Assembly (NCBI RefSeq): GCF_002204795.1
Contig: NZ_NIXO01000021.1
Span: 34,697 to 98,696 of the forward strand
DNA length: 64,000 bases
Direction: 5' to 3'
Source of the DNA: Pseudomonas sp. K2I15
GTDB taxonomy: Bacteria; Pseudomonadota; Gammaproteobacteria; Pseudomonadales; Pseudomonadaceae
Part shown: positions 43,692-53,073 of the stretch, one piece after another
Layout of the letters: each line of letters begins with the position of its first letter
How positions within the stretch are numbered: position 1 is the stretch's first letter
The notes under the pieces: generated by a model
Databases searched by the model: none
Told to the model about the DNA's origin: nothing
The model's input: the letters and a program-made list of their open reading frames with translations, nothing else
Position numbers and translations under genes: made by a program

Positions 43692-44957
43692 TCATAACCG
43701 TATCGACAGGCCGTCGGCCAACGATTGCCGGTAGGCACGCCAGGCCGGCACGCTGCCCATCAGCAGCGCTGCGACGAGAATACCGCCGAGCAAGGTCCAT
43801 TCATATTCGCTTGGCAGCGACAGCGGCAGGTCCAGGCCGTAATTGGCCTGCAAATACCCGCGAGACGCGGCGATGCACACGTACAACAGTCCCACACCTG
43901 CGATCACGCCCGACAACGCCAGGGCAAAGGCTTCGAAGATCAGCAACGTCGCGATATGCCAGGGCCGCGCGCCCACCGACCGCAGGATCGCCATTTCCCG
44001 GCGGCGCTCGTTGAGGCTGGTGAGGATCGCGGTGAGCATGCCGATCAAACCGGTCAGCACCACGAACAGCGAGATCACAAACAGCGCCTTTTCAGCGGTG
44101 CCCATCATGCTCCACAGTTCTTGCAGCGCCACGCCCGGCAGGATCGCCAGCATCGGTTCGCCACGGAATTCGTTGATCTCCCGTTGCAGGGCGAAGGTGG
44201 AAATCTTGTTATTCAAGCCGAGCATGAACGCGGTGATGGCTTGCGGCGTCAGGTCCATATTGCGGGCCTGGTCGGCGCTGATGCGGCCTTTGCCCTGGGC
44301 CGGCACACCGTTGTGCCAGTCGATGTGAATCGCTTCCATGCCGCCGAGGCTGATGTGCAGCGTGCGGTCCACCGGGGTGCCGGTGCGCTTGAGGATGCCG
44401 ATCACGGTGAACGGTTTGTCATCGTGCTTGACCAGGCTGACCACCGCCACGCCGTGGGCCAGCACCAGCTTGTCGCCGAGCTTGTAATGCAGCGCGTCGG
44501 CCACTTCGGCGCCGAGCACCACTTCGAAAGGGTCGGTGGCGAAGGCGCGACCGCTGGCCAGTTCGAGGTTCTGCCGGCGGCCGTATTGGTAGTGTTCGAA
44601 GTAGGATTCGTTGGTGCCCATCACGCGGTAGCCACGGTGGGAGTCGCCGAGGGAAATCGGGATCGCCCATTTCACCTGCGGGTTGGCGGCGAAGTGCTCG
44701 TAGCTGTCCCAGCGAATATTGTTGGTGGCGTTGCCGATACGGAACACCGAATACAGCAGCAAGTTGACCGAGCCGGAGCGCGCGCCGACGATCAGGTCGG
44801 TGCCGCTGATGGTGCTGGCGAAGCTGGCGCGGGCTTCGGTGCGTACCCGTTCCACCGCCAGCAACAGGCACACCGACAGGGCGATGGCGAAGGCGGTGAG
44901 GATCGCGGTAAAGCGGCGGTTAGCCAGGCTGGCCATGGCTAGTCGAAACAAATACAT
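43692..44957 (-). CDS. ABC transporter permease, FtsX/MacB type
   Basis: 421-residue inner-membrane protein. One N-terminal helix (RRFTAILTAFAIALSVCLLLAVERV) is followed by a large periplasmic domain. Three C-terminal helices follow (ALFVISLFVVLTGLIGMLTAIL; LLIFEAFALALSGVIAGVGLLYV; LLGGILVAALLMGSVPAW). NERRREMAILRSVGARPWHI is the conserved FtsX-family coupling segment. Such transporters use ATP to work on periplasmic or envelope substrates rather than simple import. It matches PA4065. The ATPase gene ends 2 bases before its start, so the two are coupled. Confidence 0.85.
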   Translation of the reverse strand: MYLFRLAMASLANRRFTAILTAFAIALSVCLLLAVERVRTEARASFASTISGTDLIVGARSGSVNLLLYSVFRIGNATNNIRWDSYEHFAANPQVKWAIPISLGDSHRGYRVMGTNESYFEHYQYGRRQNLELASGRAFATDPFEVVLGAEVADALHYKLGDKLVLAHGVAVVSLVKHDDKPFTVIGILKRTGTPVDRTLHISLGGMEAIHIDWHNGVPAQGKGRISADQARNMDLTPQAITAFMLGLNNKISTFALQREINEFRGEPMLAILPGVALQELWSMMGTAEKALFVISLFVVLTGLIGMLTAILTSLNERRREMAILRSVGARPWHIATLLIFEAFALALSGVIAGVGLLYVCIAASRGYLQANYGLDLPLSLPSEYEWTLLGGILVAALLMGSVPAWRAYRQSLADGLSIRL

Positions 44958-44958
44958 C

Positions 44959-45669
44959 TCAAACCTCTACGGGCGTGGCGGCGCGATTGAGTTCGGCCAG
45001 CGACAGGTTGCGGTCGAACAGCGGCGCCAGGCTCTGGTCATGGCTGACGAACAACAGGCTGGCGCCTGCTTCGCGGCATTCGGCGAACAGCAACTGAATG
45101 AAGGCTTCCCGGGCGTCGTAGTCCAGGGCCGAGGTCGGCTCGTCGGCGATCACCAGTTCCGGCTGACCGATCAGCGCGCGGGCGGCGGCCACCCGTTGTT
45201 GCTGGCCGATGGACAGGGAGTCGGCGCGGCGTTCCAGCAGGTTTTTGTCTTTGAGGCCCAGGTGAGCGAGCAGGGTCGCGGCGGCCTGGTCGACGCTGCC
45301 GTGACGCTGGATCGCCCGTTGCGCCCGCAGCTTGGAGAAGTGGCAGGGCAGTTCGACGTTCTCACGCACCGAGAGAAACGGCAGCAGGTTGAACTGCTGG
45401 AAGATGTAACCGGTGTGGTCGACGCGAAAACGGTCGCGGGCGCCGGCCGACAGCTCGGTCAGTTCCTGGCCCAGCAGGCGAATACTGCCGTGACTGGGCT
45501 TTTGCACGCCGCCCAACAGGCCCAGCAGGGTGGTTTTGCCACTGCCGCTGGGGCCCTTGAGGAACAGGGTTTCGCCCGGCTCCAGGCGAAACGTCGGGAT
45601 GTCCAGCAACTGTGGGTGACCGGGCCAGTTAAAGCCCAGGTCAGACAGTTCGATAAGTGCTTGGGTCAT
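44959..45669 (-). CDS. ABC transporter ATP-binding protein
   Basis: 236-residue ATPase partner of the FtsX-type permease. Walker A GPSGSGKTTLLGLLGG (~39-54), signature LSIGQQQRVAAARAL, Walker B VIADEPTSALD, and the H-loop SHDQSL are all present. LolD/MacB-like size. It corresponds to PA4064 of the zinc-depletion-induced cluster PA4063-PA4066. It is separated from the upstream zrgA-like gene by a REP pair. Confidence 0.88.
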   Translation of the reverse strand: MTQALIELSDLGFNWPGHPQLLDIPTFRLEPGETLFLKGPSGSGKTTLLGLLGGVQKPSHGSIRLLGQELTELSAGARDRFRVDHTGYIFQQFNLLPFLSVRENVELPCHFSKLRAQRAIQRHGSVDQAAATLLAHLGLKDKNLLERRADSLSIGQQQRVAAARALIGQPELVIADEPTSALDYDAREAFIQLLFAECREAGASLLFVSHDQSLAPLFDRNLSLAELNRAATPVEV

Positions 45670-45712
45670 AGGAAATCAGTGGTCTGGCTCGATTTGGATG
45701 ATGACACTGATC

Positions 45713-45804
45713 AAATGTGGGAGCTGGCTTGCCTGCGATGCAAGCGCCTCGGTATTTCTGAAACACCGCTGCGATGCCATCGCAGGCAAGCCAGCTCCCA
45801 CATT
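45713..45804. repeat. REP pair inside the zinc operon
   Basis: Inverted arms AAATGTGGGAGCTGGCTTGCC and GGCAAGCCAGCTCCCACATT. Its location between two genes of one operon may lower or stabilise part of the transcript. Confidence 0.8.
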
Positions 45805-45819
45805 AACCGGGGCATGAAC

Positions 45820-46449
45820 TCAGAATTTCAGGGTAGCTGCCTGCGCGGTCGCCTCCACACCCTGCTGGCCGCTCGGGCCAATGAGTTGTACCTGAATTTT
45901 CTGGGTGGCGGGGAAGGTCTTGAACACCTGGGTCAGGTCGAGGTTGCTCAGCGCAGTCGGCGTGGCGCAAGTGAACTGGTAGTGAGCGTGGATTTCGCTG
46001 TGGTCGTGGTGATGTTCGTGGGCGGCGGCGCCTTTGCCATCGGTGGCGTGGTCGTCATCGTCTTCGTCATGGTCGGCTTCAGGTTTGTCGCCGAACAGCG
46101 GGCTGTTCAGTTCCTGGGTGCTGATCACACAACCGGCGGCCTTGGGCAGGCTGAACAGCACCAAAGGTTGCTCAAGTTGTTTGCGCGCAGCGGCGACCTT
46201 GGCTTTGTCGGCAGGCGTGGTAGCGAGGTGTTCAAACCCCACCAGGTTCATCGCCGGGCTGTCCAGTTCCAGCTCCAGGGCCTGGCCGTCGAGCACCGCG
46301 TTGAGGCGGCCCACGCCGTGTTCGTGGGCGCCGAGGCTGCCGTGCTCGTGATCATGGTCGTGCTCGTCGGCCGCCTGGGCGATGGCCAGTGGCAACAGGG
46401 CAAACGGCAAAGCGAGCAGCAAATGGCGCATGGTGGAGCTCCCGAACAA
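45820..46449 (-). CDS. ZrgA/DUF2796 zinc-binding protein
   Basis: 209 residues with signal peptide MRHLLLALPFALLPLAIAQA from the ATG at 46431, the better start; ATG 46449 adds six residues. Two His/Asp-rich stretches (DEHDHDHEHGSLGAHEHG near the N terminus and HEHHHDHSEIHAHYQF in the middle) look like metal chelators. The family, named after Vibrio ZrgA, supports periplasmic zinc acquisition. It matches PA4063. A Zur-like box lies just upstream, and the ABC ATPase, permease and DUF3299 genes follow. The set is probably a zinc-starvation response operon. Confidence 0.85.
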   Translation of the reverse strand: MFGSSTMRHLLLALPFALLPLAIAQAADEHDHDHEHGSLGAHEHGVGRLNAVLDGQALELELDSPAMNLVGFEHLATTPADKAKVAAARKQLEQPLVLFSLPKAAGCVISTQELNSPLFGDKPEADHDEDDDDHATDGKGAAAHEHHHDHSEIHAHYQFTCATPTALSNLDLTQVFKTFPATQKIQVQLIGPSGQQGVEATAQAATLKF

Positions 46450-46465
46450 AGATGAAAGTTTTGTT

Positions 46466-46483
46466 ATGTGATCTTATAACAAT
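46466..46483 (-). promoter_or_regulatory. Zur-like box upstream of the zinc operon
   Basis: ATGTGATCTTATAACAAT matches the proteobacterial Zur pattern ATGTTATANTATAACATT at all but three defined positions. It lies 17 bases from the upstream ATG, where a bound repressor would block the promoter. Its place before a His-rich zinc gene supports the call. Confidence 0.6.
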
Positions 46484-46566
46484 TTTGCGAGGAGTTTGAC
46501 CGCCTGCTTGGCGTAGCGCAAGACGCGTGGGAGCATGCTCGTCAGAAAAGTGCGGGAGTGAGTGCG

Positions 46567-46914
46567 ATGTTGAGAATTCGTGGAACCGTCGGCGACCTGC
46601 CGGTGGACTTGACCCTGGAGCTGGACGACAGCGACTGGGCCCGGTTGGGCGCGCAGTTGCAGGCCGGTAAAACACCGAGTGCCGAGCCCGTGGTGGCGCC
46701 AGCCGCGGGTAATCTGGACGAGAGCCTGTGGCAGGCCGCCCAGGACTTGCTGCGCAAGGCCGGGCAACTCAACGGGCTTGAATTGCTTGATCAGTTGGAA
46801 GGCTTGGCCGGCAGCGCCTCGGCGGGCAAGCGCCTGCTGGTGCGCCTGCGCCATAGTGCCAAGGTCAAGGTGGCCAGCGGCGGGGATACGCCGCTGTACA
46901 GTTGGATCGAGTAA
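46567..46914 (+). CDS. Conserved Pseudomonas protein (PA4062-like)
   Basis: 115 residues from ATG 46567 (MLRIRGTVGDLPVDLTLELDD), with GGGAG upstream. The N-terminal half reads as beta strands. A linker rich in Ala/Pro precedes helices LWQAAQDLLRKAGQLNGLELLDQLEGL, ending in basic KRLLVRLRHSAKVKV. No known domain. Same position as PA4062 between the zinc cluster and the thioredoxin gene. It is divergent from zrgA, so the Zur site could affect both, though the longer distance makes that less likely. Confidence 0.7.
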   Translation: MLRIRGTVGDLPVDLTLELDDSDWARLGAQLQAGKTPSAEPVVAPAAGNLDESLWQAAQDLLRKAGQLNGLELLDQLEGLAGSASAGKRLLVRLRHSAKVKVASGGDTPLYSWIE

Positions 46915-46917
46915 GGC

Positions 46918-47790
46918 TTAATACAACGCGGCGAACAGCTTGCGGCGGTAAACCGTGACCAGCGGGTGATCGTTGCCGAGCAATTCGAACACCTGCAGCA
47001 GCGTCTTGTGGGGCAGGCCTTCGCTGTAGCTGCGGTTGCGAGTGAACAGCTTGAGCAAGCCATCCAGCGCGGCGTCGTATTGCTGGCGCGCCAGTTGCTG
47101 TACGGCCAGTTGATACACCGCCTCGTCATCCTGCGGGTTTTGCGCCAGGCGGGCTTTCAGGTCTGCGGCGTCCGGCAGGTCGGCGGCCTGGCGCAAGAAC
47201 GTGATCTGCGCCTTGGCGCCGGCCAGGGCGGCCTTGTGATCATCGCTCTTGACCGCGTCGAGCACGGTTTGCGCCTCGCTCAGCTCACCGCGTTCGGCCA
47301 GGCAGCGCGCGTACAGGATCAGCGCGGCGGCGTTGGTGTTGTCTTCGCCGAGAAGGGTGACCAGCACGGCCTCGGCGTCGGTGATGCGGCCTTCGGCAAA
47401 CAACGCCTGGGCTTGTTCCAGTGGATCGGCAGCGGCGGGCGGCGGCATCTGCACGTGCGGCTCCAGCATCGCGCGCACGGCGGATTCGGGCTGCGCACCG
47501 GCAAACCCGTCCACCGGCTGGCCATCCTTGAACAGCACCACGGTCGGCAGGCTGCGAATGCCAAAGCGCGAGACCACGTCCGGCTCGGCGTCGCAATCGA
47601 CCTTGGCCAGCAGCAACTCTCCCTGATAACTCTCTGCGATCTGCGCGAGCATCGGCATCAGCGCCTTGCACGGCGCGCACCACTCGGCCCAGAAATCCAC
47701 CAGCACGGGTTTTTCGAAGGAATTCTGGATCACCGCCTGGTCGAAGGTAGCGGTGGTGGCGTCGAAGATGTACGGCGTGGGCTCACTCAT
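46918..47790 (-). CDS. cnoX: Thioredoxin-TPR chaperedoxin CnoX (YbbN)
   Basis: 290 residues from ATG 47790 (MSEPTPYIFDATTATFDQAVI). Residues ~1-110 form a thioredoxin fold with active site WCAPCKA. Residues ~120-290 are helical repeats (DPLEQAQALFAEGRITDAEAVLVTLLGED, YDAALDGLLKLF). CnoX protects substrates under oxidative stress and passes them to GroEL/DnaK. The CxxC pair is complete, whereas E. coli YbbN has lost one cysteine, so reductase activity is possible. A longer open frame upstream to 48177 overlaps the neighbouring methyltransferase and is not used. Confidence 0.9.
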   Translation of the reverse strand: MSEPTPYIFDATTATFDQAVIQNSFEKPVLVDFWAEWCAPCKALMPMLAQIAESYQGELLLAKVDCDAEPDVVSRFGIRSLPTVVLFKDGQPVDGFAGAQPESAVRAMLEPHVQMPPPAAADPLEQAQALFAEGRITDAEAVLVTLLGEDNTNAAALILYARCLAERGELSEAQTVLDAVKSDDHKAALAGAKAQITFLRQAADLPDAADLKARLAQNPQDDEAVYQLAVQQLARQQYDAALDGLLKLFTRNRSYSEGLPHKTLLQVFELLGNDHPLVTVYRRKLFAALY

Positions 47791-47822
47791 GGGGTATCTC
47801 GAAGAAAGCAGGAATTGGGCAA

Positions 47823-48503
47823 CTATAAGGGTTGGTGGGGTTGGCTGAAAGCGCGCCGCGAATGGTACAGGCTCACCTTGCGAAACTCCCCGGGCTCGGC
47901 CAGGTCGGGCAGGGTCAGGGCGTCGAGGATTTCCAGGCGCTGATAAGCCGGGTGCTGGAAGTCCCGAACCCGGGAATCGGCGACCAGCGCTTCGCGGGCA
48001 CGGGTGAGGAATTGGTCCAGCAGCGGCAGGTTTGCCCGGTCGTACAGCACATCGGCGACCAGAATCAGGTCGAAACGGTCGGCCTCGGCGAAGAAGTCCG
48101 CGCAATAGCCCAGTGTCACGCCGTTGAGTTCGGCATTCGCCTGGCAGGCTGCCAACGCCAGTGGGTCGAGATCGCACGCCACCACTTCCAACGCTCCCGC
48201 TTTGACAGCGGCGATCCCGGCAACGCCCGAACCCGCGCCAAAATCCAGCACGCGTTTACCCGCGACCCACTCGGGGTTGGCCGCCAAGTATCGGGCCATC
48301 GCCAAACCGCTGGCCCAGCAAAAGCACCAGTACGGCGGCTCATGCAGGATGCGTCGGGTCTCTTCGGGGCTGAAGGCGCGGTCCATGTTGTCGGCGTCCA
48401 GCAGCCACAACGACAACGCGGTGCCCGGTAGCGGGCAGGGCACCAGTTGGGCGTCGCCGATCAGGTCGCTGAGGGCGCGTTGCAGGTCCAGCGGTGGTGT
48501 CAT
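47823..48503 (-). CDS. Class I SAM-dependent methyltransferase
   Basis: 226 residues. SAM motif I VLDFGAGSGVAGIAAVKAG (~83-101), acidic loop ACDLDPLALAACQANAELNG, and VADVLYDRANLPLL resemble protein lysine methyltransferases of the ETFB-KMT/PrmA group. RDFQHPAYQRLEIL near the end fits too. The target protein is unknown. It is read in the same direction as cnoX, and its ATG overlaps the lipoprotein stop upstream (ATGA), so the three form an operon. Confidence 0.8.
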   Translation of the reverse strand: MTPPLDLQRALSDLIGDAQLVPCPLPGTALSLWLLDADNMDRAFSPEETRRILHEPPYWCFCWASGLAMARYLAANPEWVAGKRVLDFGAGSGVAGIAAVKAGALEVVACDLDPLALAACQANAELNGVTLGYCADFFAEADRFDLILVADVLYDRANLPLLDQFLTRAREALVADSRVRDFQHPAYQRLEILDALTLPDLAEPGEFRKVSLYHSRRAFSQPHQPL

Positions 48504-48958
48504 GGTGCGGTAACGAGTTGCAGCGGGCCGGTGGTCTGGGTGATCGCTTGGGTGATGCGCACAGGCGGCAGGTGCAGGATCAACTGGCCGGACTGGCTCG
48601 CGCGGCCGCGCAGTTCAACGCGGGCACCCGCCGGGAATGCTTCGGGGTTAAAGCGCAGGCGGAAGGCCAACGGCTTGTTGTTGCCGATCAGCACGCTGCT
48701 GGTGAGTAGTTGTTGTGGGCGCGAACGTTCGTCGATCACCAGCAGCGCCAGTTCGACTTCGGCACCGGCCGGTACGCCGTTCAATTGGCCGCTGACTTCA
48801 CGCTGGTAGGCGGGCAACGGGCCCAGGTCTTCTTCCACGCCAGGCAGTTTTTTCTCTTGTTGCGGCGCCGGAGCGGGCGGCGCGGGTTTTGGGGTATGGC
48901 TGCTGCAGGCGACCAGGAAACCAAGCAACGTGAGCAAAACAAGTGGTCGTAACTGCAT
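48500..48958 (-). CDS. YbaY-family lipoprotein
   Basis: 152 residues from ATG 48958 ([20 protein letters not shown]), behind GGAG. Lipobox LVAC gives a lipidated cysteine at position 18. A proline-rich spacer follows, then the YbaY domain ([51 protein letters not shown]). The function is unknown, and no sorting residue clearly retains it in the inner membrane (SS after Cys suggests outer membrane). Divergent from nrdR. Confidence 0.85.
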   Translation of the reverse strand: MQLRPLVLLTLLGFLVACSSHTPKPAPPAPAPQQEKKLPGVEEDLGPLPAYQREVSGQLNGVPAGAEVELALLVIDERSRPQQLLTSSVLIGNNKPLAFRLRFNPEAFPAGARVELRGRASQSGQLILHLPPVRITQAITQTTGPLQLVTAP

Positions 48959-49097
48959 GTACGGCTCCAGAAAGGACAAAATCCGTGGCTTAAAAAATAT
49001 GAAACATAATAGTCAGCCTATATACCGTAAAGGCTATGGCTTGTCTTGCCACGGGGATGCGCTACCATGGCCCTCCCATTTTTTGTTGCCTGCCACC

Positions 49098-49568
49098 ATG
49101 CACTGTCCCTTCTGCGGTGCCAACGACACCAAGGTCATTGACTCGCGTCTGGTCGCCGAGGGCGAACAGGTGCGTCGCCGGCGTGAATGCCTGGCCTCTG
49201 GCTGCGGTGAACGTTTCACCACCTTCGAAACCGCCGAACTGGTATTGCCACGTCTGATCAAGACCGACGGCAGTCGCCAGCCTTTCGACGAAGAAAAACT
49301 GCGCGCCGGAATGCAGCGCGCCCTGGAAAAACGCCCGGTGAGTGTCGAGCGGCTGGAAGCGGCACTGGTGCATATCAAGCACAAGCTGCGTGCCACCGGC
49401 GAGCGCGAAGTCAAATCCCTGGTGGTTGGAGAACTGGTGATGGGCGAGCTGCAAAAGCTCGACGAAGTCGCCTATATCCGTTTCGCCTCGGTGTATCGAC
49501 GCTTCCAGGACCTCAACGAGTTCCGCGAAGAGATCGACCGCCTGGCCCGTGAGCCGGTAAAAGAATGA
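49098..49568 (+). CDS. nrdR: Transcriptional repressor NrdR
   Basis: 156 residues from ATG 49098 ([18 protein letters not shown]). Zinc ribbon C3/C6 and C31/C34 (the later cysteines fall in [11 protein letters not shown]), then the ATP-cone domain ([33 protein letters not shown]). NrdR represses ribonucleotide reductase genes in response to dATP/ATP. The frame is open upstream, but the zinc ribbon must begin at this Met. First of the nrdR-ribD-ribC-ribBX-ribH-nusB-thiL run; its stop overlaps the ribD start. Confidence 0.96.
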   Translation: MHCPFCGANDTKVIDSRLVAEGEQVRRRRECLASGCGERFTTFETAELVLPRLIKTDGSRQPFDEEKLRAGMQRALEKRPVSVERLEAALVHIKHKLRATGEREVKSLVVGELVMGELQKLDEVAYIRFASVYRRFQDLNEFREEIDRLAREPVKE

Positions 49569-50701
49569 ACCCACCTTCGGCAGAACAAGCGGTGCTCGAC
49601 GCCCATTACATGGCGCGTGCCCTGGAATTGGCGCGCAAGGGCCTGTACACCACCCACCCCAACCCACGGGTTGGCTGCGTGATTGTGCGTGACGGGCAGA
49701 TTGTCGGCGAAGGCTGGCACGTGCGCACCGGTGAGCCCCATGCGGAAGTCCACGCCCTGCGGGCTGCGGGTGATAAAGCCCGCGGCGCCACGGCCTACGT
49801 GACCCTTGAGCCGTGCAGCCACCACGGGCACACGCCGCCGTGCGCCGATGCGTTGGTGAATGCGCGTTTGGCTCGCGTTGTCGCGGCGATGCAGGACCCG
49901 AATCCGGAAGTCGCCGGGCGCGGCATGCGCCGTCTGGCCCAGGCCGGGATCGAAACCTACAGCGGTTTGCTGGAAAACGAAGCGCGGGCGCTTAACCCTG
50001 GCTTTCTCAAGCGCATGGAACATGGCCTGCCGTTTGTGCGGGTCAAGTTGGCCATGAGCCTGGACGGCCGCACCGCGATGGCCAATGGCGAAAGCCAATG
50101 GATCACCGGCCCGGCCGCGCGTGCCGCCGTGCAACGCCTGCGGGCCCAGGCCAGTGTGGTGCTGACCGGCGCCGACACGGTGCTGGCCGATGGCGCCCGC
50201 CTGACCGTGCGCGCTGCCGAGCTGGGCCTGGATGAAGAAACCACGGCCCTGGCGATGTCCCGTCCGCCGCTGCGCGTATTGATCGACGGCCGCCTGCGGG
50301 TGCCGCTGAATGCGCCGTTCTTCAAGGCCGGCCCCGCGCTGGTGATCACCTGCGTGACGCCAGACAACCAATACCCCACAGGCCCCGAGTGCCTGGTGGT
50401 GCCGGGTGTCGACGGCCAGGTCGACCTGCGTTCCGCGCTGGTGGCCCTGGCGGCCCGTGGCGTCAACGAAGTGTTGGTGGAGGCCGGCCCAAGCCTGGCT
50501 GGCGCCTTCGCCCAGCAGGGCCTGGTGGACGAGTACGTGATATTCGTCGCCGGCAAGTTCCTCGGCTCCGCTGCCCGGCCTTTATTGGACTGGCCGCTTG
50601 AGAAACTCAGCGAAGCCCCCCAACTCAAGATCACTGAAATGCGCGCTGTAGGCGACGACTGGCGAGTCACTGCCATCCCTCTGCCATCAGCGAGCGTATA
50701 A
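49565..50701 (+). CDS. ribD: Bifunctional pyrimidine deaminase/reductase RibD
   Basis: 378 residues carrying out the second and third steps of riboflavin synthesis. The N-terminal zinc deaminase domain has H-A-E in EPHAEVHAL and the [11 protein letters not shown] zinc motif. The C-terminal NADPH reductase has [25 protein letters not shown] and [17 protein letters not shown]. The ATG overlaps the nrdR stop (ATGA). Length is normal. Confidence 0.96.
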   Translation: MNPPSAEQAVLDAHYMARALELARKGLYTTHPNPRVGCVIVRDGQIVGEGWHVRTGEPHAEVHALRAAGDKARGATAYVTLEPCSHHGHTPPCADALVNARLARVVAAMQDPNPEVAGRGMRRLAQAGIETYSGLLENEARALNPGFLKRMEHGLPFVRVKLAMSLDGRTAMANGESQWITGPAARAAVQRLRAQASVVLTGADTVLADGARLTVRAAELGLDEETTALAMSRPPLRVLIDGRLRVPLNAPFFKAGPALVITCVTPDNQYPTGPECLVVPGVDGQVDLRSALVALAARGVNEVLVEAGPSLAGAFAQQGLVDEYVIFVAGKFLGSAARPLLDWPLEKLSEAPQLKITEMRAVGDDWRVTAIPLPSASV

Positions 50702-50735
50702 TTCCCGGCCTGCGCCACGTCTTCAGGAGAACTGC

Positions 50736-51398
50736 ATGTTCACCGGCATTATCGAATCCATCGGCAGCATCCGTGCATTGACCCCAAAAGGCGGCGACGT
50801 ACGCGTGCTGGTTGAAACCGGCAAGCTCGACCTGAGCGACGTCAAACTGGGCGACAGCATCGCCGTCAGCGGTGTGTGCCTGACCGTCGTCGAGTTGCCT
50901 GGCAACGGCTTTGCCGCCGATGTCAGCCGGGAAACCCTGGATTGCACCGCGATGAACGACCTCAAGAGCGGCAGCCCGGTGAACCTGGAAAAAGCCCTGA
51001 CCCCCACCACCCGCCTCGGTGGGCACCTGGTCAGCGGCCACGTCGACGGTGTGGGCGAAGTCGTCGCCCGCAGCGAAAACGCGCGTGCCGTGGAATTCCG
51101 CATTCGTGCACCGAAAGAGCTGGCCAAGTACATCGCCCACAAAGGCTCGATCACCGTCGACGGCACCAGCCTGACCGTGAACGCCGTGAATGGCGCCGAA
51201 TTTGAACTGACCATCATTCCCCACACCCTGAGCGAAACCATCATGGCGTCGTACCAGCCAGGTCGCCGGGTGAATCTGGAAGTCGACTTGCTTGCCCGTT
51301 ACCTGGAACGCCTGCTTATGGGCGATAAGGCCGCAGAGCCTGCTGCCGGGAACATTACCGAAAGTTTTTTAGCCGCCAATGGCTACCTGAAATCCTGA
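50736..51398 (+). CDS. ribC: Riboflavin synthase alpha chain
   Basis: 220 residues that make riboflavin from two molecules of 6,7-dimethyl-8-ribityllumazine. Two lumazine-binding repeats are seen: MFTGIIESIGSI ... AVSGVCLTV and GGHLVSGHVDGVGEV ... VDGTSLTVNAV. P. aeruginosa calls it ribC, other bacteria ribE. GGAGA precedes the ATG. Co-oriented with ribD (34-base gap) and ribBX (16-base gap). Confidence 0.96.
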   Translation: MFTGIIESIGSIRALTPKGGDVRVLVETGKLDLSDVKLGDSIAVSGVCLTVVELPGNGFAADVSRETLDCTAMNDLKSGSPVNLEKALTPTTRLGGHLVSGHVDGVGEVVARSENARAVEFRIRAPKELAKYIAHKGSITVDGTSLTVNAVNGAEFELTIIPHTLSETIMASYQPGRRVNLEVDLLARYLERLLMGDKAAEPAAGNITESFLAANGYLKS

Positions 51399-51414
51399 CC
51401 CAAGGGGGTGCCGC

Positions 51415-52506
51415 GTGGCGCTCAATAGCATCGAAGAACTGGTTGAAGACATCCGCCAAGGCAAGATGGTCATCCTTATGGATGACGAGGATCGCGAGAA
51501 CGAAGGCGATCTGATCATGGCCGCCGAACTGTGCCAGCCGGAACACATCAACTTCATGGCCAAGCACGCCCGTGGCCTGATCTGTATGCCGATGAGCCGC
51601 GAGCGCTGTGAGCTGTTGAAGCTGCCGCTGATGGCGCCGCGCAACGGTTCGGGGTTCGGCACCAAGTTCACCGTGTCCATCGAAGCCACTACCGGTGTGA
51701 CCACCGGCATCTCCGCTGCTGACCGCGCCCGCACCGTACAAGCCGCCGCCGCGAAAGACGCCAAGGCCGAAGACATCGTCAGCCCGGGCCACATCTTCCC
51801 GCTGATGGCTCAACCGGGTGGCACCCTGGCCCGCGCCGGCCACACCGAAGCTGCCTGCGACCTGGCGCGCATGGCCGGTTTCGAGCCGAGCGGTGTGATC
51901 TGCGAAGTGATGAACGACGACGGCACCATGTCCCGTCGCGCCGAGCTGGAAGAGTTCGCCGCGCTGCACAACATCAAGATCGGCACCATTGCCGACCTGA
52001 TTCACTACCGGATGATCCACGAACGTACCGTTCAGCGGATTGCCGAGCAGCCGCTGGACAGCGAACTGGGCCAGTTCAACCTGGTGACCTATCGTGATTC
52101 GGTGGAAGGCGACGTGCACATGGCCCTGACCCTGGGCACCATCTGCGCTGAAGAACCGACCCTGGTGCGGGTGCACAACATGGACCCGTTGCGCGACCTG
52201 CTGATGGTCAAGCAACCGGGGCGCTGGAGCCTGCGGGCCGCGATGTCTGCGGTGTCCGAGGCCGGTAGCGGTGTTGTTTTGCTGCTGGGTAACCCGGTGG
52301 ATGGCGACGTGTTGCTGGCGCATATCCGCGAAACCGCCGACCACGTGCCGGTGAAAAAGCCGACCACCTACAGCATCGTCGGTGCCGGTTCGCAGATCCT
52401 GCGGGACCTGGGCGTACGCAAAATGCGCTTGATGAGCGCACCGATGAAATTTAATGCCATATCCGGTTTCGACCTGGAAGTAGTAGAATACGTGCCCTCC
52501 GAATAA
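51415..52506 (+). CDS. ribB: 3,4-Dihydroxy-2-butanone 4-phosphate synthase with degenerate GTP cyclohydrolase II domain (RibBX)
   Basis: 363 residues. Start GTG 51415. Residues 1-~200 are the RibB domain that converts ribulose 5-phosphate to dihydroxybutanone phosphate: MDDEDRENEGDL, HTEAACDLARMAG, GVICEVMNDDG. Residues ~205-363 are shaped like GTP cyclohydrolase II but lack its zinc cysteine motif and the matching catalytic segment. The separate ribA gene at 54671 keeps both. Such RibBX proteins are known from other proteobacteria, with only RibB active. No FMN riboswitch is visible upstream. Confidence 0.9.
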   Translation: MALNSIEELVEDIRQGKMVILMDDEDRENEGDLIMAAELCQPEHINFMAKHARGLICMPMSRERCELLKLPLMAPRNGSGFGTKFTVSIEATTGVTTGISAADRARTVQAAAAKDAKAEDIVSPGHIFPLMAQPGGTLARAGHTEAACDLARMAGFEPSGVICEVMNDDGTMSRRAELEEFAALHNIKIGTIADLIHYRMIHERTVQRIAEQPLDSELGQFNLVTYRDSVEGDVHMALTLGTICAEEPTLVRVHNMDPLRDLLMVKQPGRWSLRAAMSAVSEAGSGVVLLLGNPVDGDVLLAHIRETADHVPVKKPTTYSIVGAGSQILRDLGVRKMRLMSAPMKFNAISGFDLEVVEYVPSE

Positions 52507-52596
52507 AGGCCGGCGTTGTTTACCCCTTGTTCGCGGTTCAAATATCACTGAGGGGCGCGCACTAAGCGCGTCCCGGCTCTTTAAGAGATTTGTCGA

Positions 52597-53073
52597 ATGA
52601 CCCTGAAGACCATCGAAGGTACCTTCATTGCCCCCAAAGGCCGCTATGCCCTGGTGGTTGGCCGCTTCAACAGCTTCGTGGTTGAAAGCCTGGTAAGCGG
52701 TGCCGTGGATGCCCTGGTTCGCCACGGTGTGAGCGAAAGCGACATCACTATCATCCGCGCTCCTGGCGCCTTCGAAATTCCACTGGTTGCGCAGAAAGTT
52801 GCACAGCAGGGTGAATACGCGGCGATCATCGCCCTGGGCGCGGTCATTCGTGGCGGTACTCCGCACTTCGAATACGTGGCTGGCGAATGCACCAAGGGCT
52901 TGGCCCAGGTGTCCATGGAGTTCGGCGTGCCGGTTGCCTTTGGCGTGCTGACCGTGGATTCCATCGAGCAAGCCATCGAACGTTCCGGCACCAAGGCCGG
53001 CAACAAAGGTGCTGAAGCTGCCCTGTCCGCCCTGGAAATGGTCAGCCTGCTGGCACAGTTGGAGGCCAAGTGA
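52597..53073 (+). CDS. ribH: 6,7-Dimethyl-8-ribityllumazine synthase
   Basis: 158 residues, the penultimate step of riboflavin synthesis. [49 protein letters not shown] with the catalytic histidine, and [27 protein letters not shown] are all typical. The stop overlaps the nusB start by 4 bases. A 90-base gap after ribB may hold a promoter. Confidence 0.96.
   Translation: MTLKTIEGTFIAPKGRYALVVGRFNSFVVESLVSGAVDALVRHGVSESDITIIRAPGAFEIPLVAQKVAQQGEYAAIIALGAVIRGGTPHFEYVAGECTKGLAQVSMEFGVPVAFGVLTVDSIEQAIERSGTKAGNKGAEAALSALEMVSLLAQLEAK

Noticed and set aside
52507..52596. Possible FMN riboswitch before ribH
   Set aside because: The 90-base gap is too short and lacks the conserved FMN-element segments; the same holds before ribB.
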